Assembly (NCBI GenBank): GCA_028694215.1
Contig: JAQUTW010000009.1
Location: 1-58,589, forward strand
From: Paludibacteraceae bacterium
GTDB lineage: Bacteria > Bacteroidota > Bacteroidia > Bacteroidales > Paludibacteraceae
Length of the DNA: 58,589 bases
Direction of reading: 5' to 3'
Below, piece by piece: positions 52,071-58,589 of this stretch; the stretch's first letter is position 1; every line of letters begins with the position of its first letter. The position numbers were made by a program, and so were the translations under genes. The notes under the pieces were generated by a model. The model was not told the origin of the DNA. It searched no databases and saw only the letters and a program-made list of their open reading frames with translations.

Positions 52071-53065
52071 TTGTACGTTTGCTATATGGTGGCGTGTTGT
52101 GTTTGATTTTGTGCTGGGCAAACTGTTTTTGTGTCTCATCACAAGCAATTGCCGATTATCCATCTGCGTGGAATGAACGTTTGTCAAAGTGTTATTATAG
52201 AGGAGGAAATGATTGTCATTGTGGTTCTACGCATATTGACAAACCGTCCGTTCGTTTATCGCAATATTTTTCGCTGGTGTTTGGAGGTGGTATTTCCGGT
52301 TTAACCTATGTTTCAGACTTTGGCGGGTTGTCTCCTGCTGCAAATGCGTTATTTGGAGTAACTTATTCTTTCTATATTCGTGGGAAGGCCGGTTTGAAGT
52401 TTGGAGTTGATTTGGCTTATGCCGGCAGTAAATATGAAGCGGTCAGTTATCATGATTTATATAGTGTGGTTGATGTAGAAAAAGATGTAATGGATGTTTA
52501 TTATACAGTTGATAAAATATCAGAGCGACACAATCAGTGGTTGTTAGAAATACCATTCCAGTTAGCATTGCGTTTTGATCCGATTACAATAGATATTGGT
52601 CCCAAAATATCTATTCCTATTGTGAGAAATTATCAAGAGCAATTGTCGGGTGTCGATTTGCGGTGTTATTATCCCACATATGATGTGGAAATTGATAAAG
52701 CAATAGCATTGGCAGCCGACAAATATGCCGAAACAACTGTTAATGATAAAATTGATTATTTTCCTGCTTGTTGGATATCCTTGTCGGCAAATTTTGCGTA
52801 TAGTTTTATGTTGAAATCGGGGAACGAGTTAGGCTTGGGTGTTTATGCCGATTATGCTTTAAATCGCTATAAAAATCAGCGTACACGTAATTTGTCGTTA
52901 GTGTCCATTACCGATACTCATGATGGCATTCCTGTAGAACGTTTGTCGGAAAGTGTTTTACAAAGCAACCATGCTTTGTCTGGTAAACAGGTTGTATCTG
53001 AATTTGGCTATTTTTGTGTTGGTTTGAAACTGACGTACGATATTACCCTCAAAGCGAAGAAGTAA
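52067..53065 (+). CDS. Predicted outer membrane beta-barrel coupled to the T9SS cargo gene
   Basis: 332 residues. N-terminal signal (MIVRLLYGGVLCLILCWANCF, cleavage near SSQA). A Cys/His-containing stretch (KCYYRGGNDCHCGSTH) follows, then alternating strands such as FSLVFGGGISGLTYVSDFGG, IRGKAGLKFGVDLAYAGSKYE, and a last strand FGYFCVGLKLTYDITL. It looks like a small porin-like or PorT/PorP-class barrel, but I cannot place it in a named family. Its ATG overlaps the cargo gene's TGA by 4 nt, so the two are made together; it may be a partner or anchor. Confidence 0.7.
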   Translation: MIVRLLYGGVLCLILCWANCFCVSSQAIADYPSAWNERLSKCYYRGGNDCHCGSTHIDKPSVRLSQYFSLVFGGGISGLTYVSDFGGLSPAANALFGVTYSFYIRGKAGLKFGVDLAYAGSKYEAVSYHDLYSVVDVEKDVMDVYYTVDKISERHNQWLLEIPFQLALRFDPITIDIGPKISIPIVRNYQEQLSGVDLRCYYPTYDVEIDKAIALAADKYAETTVNDKIDYFPACWISLSANFAYSFMLKSGNELGLGVYADYALNRYKNQRTRNLSLVSITDTHDGIPVERLSESVLQSNHALSGKQVVSEFGYFCVGLKLTYDITLKAKK

Positions 53066-53119
53066 GCTTATAATTAATAAAAAAATATTTTTACAGTGTG
53101 GCTTTGTTACTTATTTTTG

Positions 53120-53127
53120 TAACTTTG
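53120..53127 (+). promoter_or_regulatory. Candidate -7 box for rfbD
   Basis: TAACTTTG fits TAnnTTTG and lies 44 nt before the rfbD ATG. No TTTG occurs at the usual -33 distance. Confidence 0.4.
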
Positions 53128-53171
53128 TTGCTAATTTGTATTTATTAAATTCTTGAAAAATTAACTTCGAA

Positions 53172-54035
53172 ATGAAACTTCTTATAACAGGTGCTTATGG
53201 TCAATTGGGAAACGAAATGCGTGTTGCACTTGAACGTTATCCGCAATTGCAATCAGTGTTTACCGATGTTGATACGCTCGATATTTGCGACAAAACTGCT
53301 CTTGATGTCTTTGTGTGTGAGCACAACCCCGATGTTCTGGTAAACTGTGCAGCTTATACTGCTGTTGATAGAGCAGAGGACGATGTTCAACTTTGTTACA
53401 AAATTAATTGTGATGCTGTACGTAATTTGGGTGAAGTGGCACAAGCACACAAGATGAAAATTGTACATATTTCTACCGATTATGTGTTTGATGGCACAAA
53501 TCATGTTCCTTATACGGAAGATATGCCCGTATCGCCAACGAATGTTTATGGCAAGTCGAAGTTGGCAGGCGAACGTGAACTGCGAAAAGCATGTCCCGAT
53601 GCGCTTATTTTGCGTACCTCGTGGCTTTATTCCGGTTTTGGTAATAATTTTGTGAAAACAATGTTACGTCTTGGAAACGAGCGTGACCGATTAAAAGTTA
53701 TTTTCGATCAAATTGGCACGCCAACTTATGCAGCCGATTTGGCAGACACTATTCTTCAAATTCTTACAGCAGACACATTTGTTCCCGGGATTTATCATTT
53801 CTCAAATGAGGGCGTTTGTAGTTGGTACGATTTTACACAAATTATTTTTAAATTAGCTGATGTTAAGTGTGAAGTAACTCCCATTGAATCAAAGGACTAT
53901 GCCGTTCGTACACCTCGTCCGCATTATAGTGTGCTGAATAAGGGCAAGTTAAAAAAGACTTATCAGATAGAAATCCCTTATTGGATTGATGCTTTGGAAC
54001 GCTGTTTGAAAGTGTTGTTAGATCATAAAGATTAA
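53172..54035 (+). CDS. rfbD: dTDP-4-dehydrorhamnose reductase
   Basis: 287 residues, SDR fold: LLITGAYGQLGNEM (3-16), DVLVNCAAYTAVDRAEDD, HISTDYVFDGT, YGKSKLAGE (YxxxK), LRTSWLYSGFGNNFVKTM and RPHYSVLNKGKL. It is the last step in making dTDP-L-rhamnose. rfbA, rfbB and rfbC are not in this window, so the pathway is split. The GT2 enzyme at 40639 could be one user. It converges with pepD across a shared terminator. Confidence 0.93.
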   Translation: MKLLITGAYGQLGNEMRVALERYPQLQSVFTDVDTLDICDKTALDVFVCEHNPDVLVNCAAYTAVDRAEDDVQLCYKINCDAVRNLGEVAQAHKMKIVHISTDYVFDGTNHVPYTEDMPVSPTNVYGKSKLAGERELRKACPDALILRTSWLYSGFGNNFVKTMLRLGNERDRLKVIFDQIGTPTYAADLADTILQILTADTFVPGIYHFSNEGVCSWYDFTQIIFKLADVKCEVTPIESKDYAVRTPRPHYSVLNKGKLKKTYQIEIPYWIDALERCLKVLLDHKD

Positions 54036-54069
54036 ATTGAGAAACAGATTCTTTGGTGTATAAAAAGAA

Positions 54070-54108
54070 AAAAATGGTGCAAATTCAATTTGAATTTGCA
54101 CCATTTTT
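54070..54108. terminator. Bidirectional terminator between rfbD and pepD
   Basis: AAAAATGGTGCAAATTCA and TGAATTTGCACCATTTTT form a perfect 18 bp stem with a 3 nt loop. A-rich sequence on one side and Ts on the other allow it to stop transcription from both directions. Confidence 0.88.
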
Positions 54109-54126
54109 GTAAATGAATAGATACAA

Positions 54127-55593
54127 TTATTTCATTGGAATATTTTCTAAGGTTGCCACCAAAAAACCCCAAAATTTCTGTACGCTTGGAATGTTTACTT
54201 TTTCGTCCGGAGAATGTGGATGACAAATGGTCGGCCCAAAAGAAATCATATCTAATCGTGGCTCGGTGGCACCGATAACGCCACATTCCAAACCTGCATG
54301 AATGACTTGTACTTTGGCTTTTTCGCCAAATTTTTTGGTGTAAAGTTCGTCCATCTCTTTTAATATAGCCGATTGCAAATTTGGATTCCAACCCGAATAG
54401 CTGCCTGAGAATTCGACTTTTGCACCTGCTAATGAGAAAACGCTTTCTACCATAGATGCCAATTCTTCTTTTTTGCTGTCAACTGAGCTGCGTAGCAGGC
54501 ATTTTACCTCTATGGTGTCGGCTGTTGAAGTAATAATGGAGAGATTGTTTGATGTTTCAACTATTTCCGGAATTTCCGGAATAAAGCGGAAAACACCGTT
54601 GGGACAAGCTGTAATCGCATTGACCAAATCGTCTTGTACTTCTTCGGGAATAATGGTTTCCGGCATATCCACGTCTTCAATTTTGAAAGTCATTTTATTG
54701 TCGATGGCTTTGTATTCATCATTAAACAAATCTTCATATTCGGATACCAATTTCTCAATATTTGTACGTTCTCCCACAGGAATAGATATAATGGCAGCCG
54801 CTTCGCGTGGAATGGCATTGCGCATATTCCCGCCGTCCACCCATGCCAAACGAACTTCGTAGGAGATAATGGCTTCTTTCAAAAATCTGAATAGCAGTTT
54901 GTTGGCATTGGCTCGTCCTAATGCAATATCCAAACCGGAATGACCTCCCTTTAAGCCTGTTAGAGTAATTTTTAAAGCAATATCATCGGCATACGACGGG
55001 ACACCTACAAATTTCCATGATATGTTGGCATCAATACCGCCGGCACAGCCAACATAGAGCTCACCCTCTGTTTCCGAATCAAGATTAAGTAAAATATCTC
55101 CTTTCAGAAATCCGGGTTTTAAAGCAAACGCTCCAACCATATTGGTTTCTTCATCTACAGTTAACAAAACTTCCAAAGGTCCGTGTTGTACCTCGGTCGA
55201 TTCCAAAATAGCCATAGCAGCTGCAACGCCAATTCCGTCGTCTGCTCCAAGTGTTGTGCGGTTGGCTTTTACCCATTCGCCGTCTATAATGGTTTGTATG
55301 GCATCTTTCTCAAAAACATGCTCAATGTTGCTATCCTTTTGGGGAACCATATCCATGTGAGCTTGCAAAATAGCAGTTTTTCGTCCTTCCATGCCTTTTG
55401 TTGCCGGTTTACGTATCAAAACACTACCGGTTTCATCTTGTTCTGCTTCCAAATTCAAATTATGAGCAAAGTTCATAATCATTTTTGAAACTTCTTTCAG
55501 GTGATGTGAAGGGTGTGGAGTCTGACAGATTTTATAAAAATTGTTCCATAATGCTTGTGGTTGCAATTCACGAATGTCATTTTTGGTTGCCAT
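54127..55593 (-). CDS. pepD: Aminoacyl-histidine dipeptidase (peptidase M20, PepD)
   Basis: 488 residues from the ATG at 55593; an upstream in-frame extension is AT-rich and overlaps the preceding gene, so I reject it. Metal and catalytic motifs: AHMDMVPQKD (His79, Asp81), ADDGIGVAAAM (Asp119 region), TVDEETNMVGA (Glu pair), GLKGGHSGLDI (lid domain), HAGLECGVIG and GPTICHPHSPDEKV. It cleaves Xaa-His and other dipeptides in the cytoplasm. It follows the T9SS type B gene by 22 nt. Confidence 0.92.
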   Translation of the reverse strand: MATKNDIRELQPQALWNNFYKICQTPHPSHHLKEVSKMIMNFAHNLNLEAEQDETGSVLIRKPATKGMEGRKTAILQAHMDMVPQKDSNIEHVFEKDAIQTIIDGEWVKANRTTLGADDGIGVAAAMAILESTEVQHGPLEVLLTVDEETNMVGAFALKPGFLKGDILLNLDSETEGELYVGCAGGIDANISWKFVGVPSYADDIALKITLTGLKGGHSGLDIALGRANANKLLFRFLKEAIISYEVRLAWVDGGNMRNAIPREAAAIISIPVGERTNIEKLVSEYEDLFNDEYKAIDNKMTFKIEDVDMPETIIPEEVQDDLVNAITACPNGVFRFIPEIPEIVETSNNLSIITSTADTIEVKCLLRSSVDSKKEELASMVESVFSLAGAKVEFSGSYSGWNPNLQSAILKEMDELYTKKFGEKAKVQVIHAGLECGVIGATEPRLDMISFGPTICHPHSPDEKVNIPSVQKFWGFLVATLENIPMK

Positions 55594-55615
55594 AATGATA
55601 AGATTAAAAGTTGTT

Positions 55616-56884
55616 TTATTTGCCTCGTAATAAATTGATATCACCACTTAATTTATAGACGATGGGATTGCCGTCTGTATCTTTGTCCGATCCTGTTGCT
55701 TCAATAATGTAGTAGTAAGCTCCTGCGGCAGACATTTGCCCGTTAACTGTACCGTCCCAGCCTTTTCCGGCATCGTCTGATTTGAAAAGCAATCGCCCCC
55801 AACGATTATAAACCCAGCAATGATATGTAAGTAACGATTTGTATGCTACTCTGAATTCGTCGTTTATTCCGTCCCCATTGGGCGTAAACACATTGGGCAC
55901 AGTCAATGATGATTCTAATACTTTTATATTTAAGGAATCGGTGGTATTGCAGCCGTCGCTGCTTACTTTCAGTCGTACACGATAGGAACCTGATTCTGAA
56001 AAGGTGTAACGTAAATTTCTGTCGGTGTAGCGGATATAATCGGTTGGCGTTTCAGTTTTGTATATGAACCATTCGTAAAAATTGGCGACAGGTTCATTGG
56101 CATTGCTGGTAAAATCTACCACCAGCGGAGCAGAACCTGAAGTGCCGTCAGATCCCTTGCGTTCTACTTCGTTTTTAATATTACGTTCGGCAATTTCGCC
56201 TTTCGGGTATGATTTTACGGCAATGGCTTTGTAGATTGGCGTGTACAGCGAATCGATTTTTAATCCCATTTCTGTTGCAAACTGATCACCCGATAAAAAG
56301 AATTGGGTGTCGCAATATGGCGCGGCAATCGGAAGTTCTGTAAAAGGTGCAGATTTGCTGAAATTGACATCTTTTGTATTCCAAGCATCAGAACTCCATT
56401 CTTTATCGGTATAAGTAACGGTAAAATTACGTTTTAAACTATGTGTGTTTTTGTTTTTGTCTTTGTAGGTTAATTCGGGTACATTCCAATCTATCAATAG
56501 TTTGATATAGTCGCATTTGTCGTCTGCTTCCACTACACTCAACGAATTCATTGTCAGTGGGTATTTCGAGTAGTCAATAGCCCAAATCCAATATGTTGGT
56601 ACATCATTGATGACAAGAATGTAACCTGTGGCATCGTCTGGTGCGATACTTTTTGTACCGCTTGCATATTCTGTACCATCAAAAAGTGTCCATTTTATTT
56701 CTGTTTCCGCTTCTGTTCCCGTATAGGTGATTTCTGTAGAAATATCTATTGATTTGAATAAGAATAATTTATCTAACCCGTCAACATCCTGCATCAAACA
56801 TGACCCTGCAGGTGAAACAATAAATTGTGCTTGCGAAAAAGCGCAGAAACAGATTAGAAATAAAATAGCAGCAACTTTTTTCAT
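55616..56884 (-). CDS. T9SS type B cargo protein (gliding motility-associated C-terminal domain)
   Basis: 422 residues. Signal peptide (MKKVAAILFLICFCAFSQAQ); a beta-rich central part of no known family; a PKD-like domain at about 245-335 (PLVVDFTSNANEPVANFYEWF, GSYRVRLKVSSDG); and a C-terminal CHU_C domain at about 337-422 with its hallmarks VPNVFTPNGDGINDEFRV, VYNRWGRLLF, GWDGTVNG, AAGAYYYII and GDINLLRGK. It should be secreted by T9SS and held at the surface in a way that differs from type A cargo. It lies between the acyl-CoA synthetase (37 nt) and pepD (22 nt). Confidence 0.88.
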   Translation of the reverse strand: MKKVAAILFLICFCAFSQAQFIVSPAGSCLMQDVDGLDKLFLFKSIDISTEITYTGTEAETEIKWTLFDGTEYASGTKSIAPDDATGYILVINDVPTYWIWAIDYSKYPLTMNSLSVVEADDKCDYIKLLIDWNVPELTYKDKNKNTHSLKRNFTVTYTDKEWSSDAWNTKDVNFSKSAPFTELPIAAPYCDTQFFLSGDQFATEMGLKIDSLYTPIYKAIAVKSYPKGEIAERNIKNEVERKGSDGTSGSAPLVVDFTSNANEPVANFYEWFIYKTETPTDYIRYTDRNLRYTFSESGSYRVRLKVSSDGCNTTDSLNIKVLESSLTVPNVFTPNGDGINDEFRVAYKSLLTYHCWVYNRWGRLLFKSDDAGKGWDGTVNGQMSAAGAYYYIIEATGSDKDTDGNPIVYKLSGDINLLRGK

Positions 56885-56921
56885 ATTGGTAAATGTGTGT
56901 AATGTTTTACCGTTCTATCTA

Positions 56922-58589
56922 TTATGCGAATAATTTATCAATCGTGTCCGCATACATATTTTCCACCACATTACGTTTTACTTTTAACGTAGGAGTAAGC
57001 ACATTATTTTGTGTCCATTCATCGCCTATCAGTTCAAAACGTTTTATTTGTTCCCAATCGCCAAAATTCGGATTGATTTTTTTAACCTCTTTTTGGTAAC
57101 GGGCTATTACTAATGGATTTTTTACCATTTCTTGTGGCGTAGTAAATGGAATTTTATGTTTTTTACACCAGTTTTTTAGAAATATAAAATCAGGGGTTAT
57201 CAAAGCAGCTGCAAATTTTTTGTTTTCGCCGAATACCACAATATTGTCGATAAATCCCGATTCTGCAAACTTGGCTTCAATAATTTGCGGATTGATATAT
57301 TTTCCAAAAGAAGTTTTAAAAATGTTTTTCAGACGTCCGGTTATTGTCAAAGCACCGTCGGGAGAAAATTTTCCTGTGTCGCCTGTGTGGAGCCAACCGT
57401 CTTTGTCGATAACCTGTGCTGTCAGTTCCGGGTCTTTGTAATAACCAAGCATAATATTGTGCCCGCGACACAAGATTTCATCGTTATCGCTGATTTTTAC
57501 ATCTAAACCTTCCAGCGGTTGTCCTACCGTTCCAAAGTCGCGCCCACCTTTATGGCGGTTCATTACGGCAATTACCGGTGATGTTTCACTCATACCGTAG
57601 CCTTCAAATACCGGCATTCCGATAGCAGAGAAGAAAGCTGCCATATGTGATTGTAGAGCAGACCCTCCGGATACGACAATATCAAAATTGCCTCCAATTG
57701 CAGCACGCCATTTCGAATAAATCAGTTTGTCGGCTATGCGATGGCGAAATTCATACCATTTGGTATGCTTTTCTACATTGTATTTTTTGGCTAACTCAAA
57801 AGCCCAATAATAAATCATACGTTGTATTAATGGTAACTTTTTGCCGGCATGTAGCAATTTATCGTAAATTTTTTCCAACAGACGCGGTACACACGTCATA
57901 AATGTAGGGTTAATTTCTTTGATATTGTCGGCTATTGTGCCAAGGCTTTCCGCATAATAGACGGAAATGCCCAAATATTGATACAAATAAACCATAACAC
58001 GCTCATAAGCGTGGCATAACGGTAAAAAACTCAATGCTGTTTTGTTCCATTTCGCAGGTGTTTCTTTTACGCTCATAAAGTTCTGAACAACATTGTTGTG
58101 GCTCAACATAACGCCTTTCGGGTTTCCGGTTGTTCCTGATGTGTAGATAATGGTTGCCATATCCATTTTGTCGATGCCATTCTGAATGGTCTTGAGCTTT
58201 TCGGGTTCAGGGTTGGCTTTACCTAACTCTACCAATTGATCAAAATAAGGAAATGCACCTTGATCTACAAATGTGTAAATGTATTTTAAAGACTTGATGT
58301 CTGGTAAAATCGGCTCTATTTTTGTGCGTAATTCTTTACCTTCTATAAATAGGGCTTTGATTTCGGCATGATTAAAAATATATTTATAATCGGCCTGACT
58401 GATGGTAGGATAAACAGGTACACTGATGGCACCCATTTGCATAACAGCCATATCCAGCATATTCCATTCCGGACGATTAGAACTAATAATGGCGACTTTG
58501 TCGCCGGGTTGTATGCCAATTTTCATAAAGCCATAGCTCAAATAATTGGCAATTTCTACATATTCCTGAATGCTGTATTTTTTCCATTC
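56922..58589 (-). CDS. Long-chain acyl-CoA synthetase (AMP-dependent), 5' end missing
   Basis: The frame is open to the window edge at 58589, giving 555 codons; the true start lies beyond. ANL-family motifs: PGDKVAIISSNRPEW, P-loop TIIYTSGTTGNPKGVMLSH, LPLCHAYERV, VVSGGSAL, GYGMSETSPV, HTGDTGKFSPDGALTITGR and a KNIFKTSFGKYINP hinge/C-domain. It activates fatty acids to acyl-CoA by an acyl-AMP intermediate, at the inner membrane or in the cytosol. It is the first visible gene of a minus-strand set with the T9SS type B gene and pepD. Confidence 0.92.
   Translation of the reverse strand, partial: EWKKYSIQEYVEIANYLSYGFMKIGIQPGDKVAIISSNRPEWNMLDMAVMQMGAISVPVYPTISQADYKYIFNHAEIKALFIEGKELRTKIEPILPDIKSLKYIYTFVDQGAFPYFDQLVELGKANPEPEKLKTIQNGIDKMDMATIIYTSGTTGNPKGVMLSHNNVVQNFMSVKETPAKWNKTALSFLPLCHAYERVMVYLYQYLGISVYYAESLGTIADNIKEINPTFMTCVPRLLEKIYDKLLHAGKKLPLIQRMIYYWAFELAKKYNVEKHTKWYEFRHRIADKLIYSKWRAAIGGNFDIVVSGGSALQSHMAAFFSAIGMPVFEGYGMSETSPVIAVMNRHKGGRDFGTVGQPLEGLDVKISDNDEILCRGHNIMLGYYKDPELTAQVIDKDGWLHTGDTGKFSPDGALTITGRLKNIFKTSFGKYINPQIIEAKFAESGFIDNIVVFGENKKFAAALITPDFIFLKNWCKKHKIPFTTPQEMVKNPLVIARYQKEVKKINPNFGDWEQIKRFELIGDEWTQNNVLTPTLKVKRNVVENMYADTIDKLFA

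Noticed and set aside
54127-55647. Longer pepD start at 55647
   Set aside because: The extra 18 residues overlap the preceding T9SS gene and do not resemble PepD; ATG at 55593 begins the family N-terminus.

Overview
The window looks like a chromosome segment of an AT-rich member of the Bacteroidota, most likely Bacteroidales. Evidence: promoters fit the Bacteroidota form TTTG-N19/20-TAnnTTTG rather than the E. coli form; the omega subunit is the Bacteroidota type; there are two kinds of type IX secretion system (T9SS) cargo (a type A C-terminal sorting domain and a CHU_C/type B domain); lipoprotein signals and outer-membrane beta-barrels are frequent; and the coaX-OMP-TPR-lptC-CorC/GldE-PPIase and dut-TPR-DUF4292-envC gene orders are, from memory, typical of this group. 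I see no RNA gene, insertion sequence, prophage or CRISPR array.

Region 1 (1-24.3 kb) is mainly envelope housekeeping: a small anchored protein and a cut-off secreted protein (minus strand), bamD-rpoZ, an SBF transporter, a PlsC-like acyltransferase overlapping a POTRA-less Omp85 barrel, the minus-strand operon dut-TPR-DUF4292-envC, the plus-strand operon from coaX to a membrane-anchored PPIase, a ClC channel, and a minus-strand operon namZ / FAD-FeS D-lactate dehydrogenase-like / alkD-like. The last operon pairs a muramidase that releases MurNAc with an enzyme that could oxidise the D-lactate formed when MurNAc is broken down.

Region 2 (24.4-48.1 kb) is a large surface-polysaccharide locus (O-antigen or capsule), nearly all co-directional with many 1-26 nt overlaps, driven by a strong promoter at 24369-24399. 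It holds a UDP-GlcNAc 4,6-dehydratase, two different lipid-carrier initiating transferases (WecA/PNPT type and PglC/WcfS type), flippase, polymerase, a second polymerase/ligase-like protein, two nucleotide-sugar dehydrogenases, two UDP-GlcNAc 2-epimerase family enzymes (WecB-like and WbpI-like), one WcfR-like aminotransferase, a NeuD/PglD-like acyltransferase, about six glycosyltransferases including a WbsX-type protein, and wbpD-wbpB. It can be read as routes to an amino-trideoxy sugar, to UDP-GlcA, to ManNAc(A), and to the diacetamido-uronic acid sugar of the Wbp pathway. The Wbp route is related to the pathway that makes the sugar linking T9SS cargo to A-LPS in Porphyromonas.

Region 3 (48.2-58.6 kb) has a Crp/Fnr regulator with a palindrome next to its promoter, a 991-residue repeat-rich T9SS type A cargo protein translationally coupled to a predicted beta-barrel, rfbD, then a minus-strand set: acyl-CoA synthetase (cut by the window end), a T9SS type B cargo protein and pepD.

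I did not find a clearly unprecedented system. The strongest leads are the Wbp genes close to T9SS cargo, the near-duplicate glycosyltransferases each paired with a different 2-epimerase, the coupled T9SS cargo/barrel pair, and the namZ-D-lactate dehydrogenase operon.
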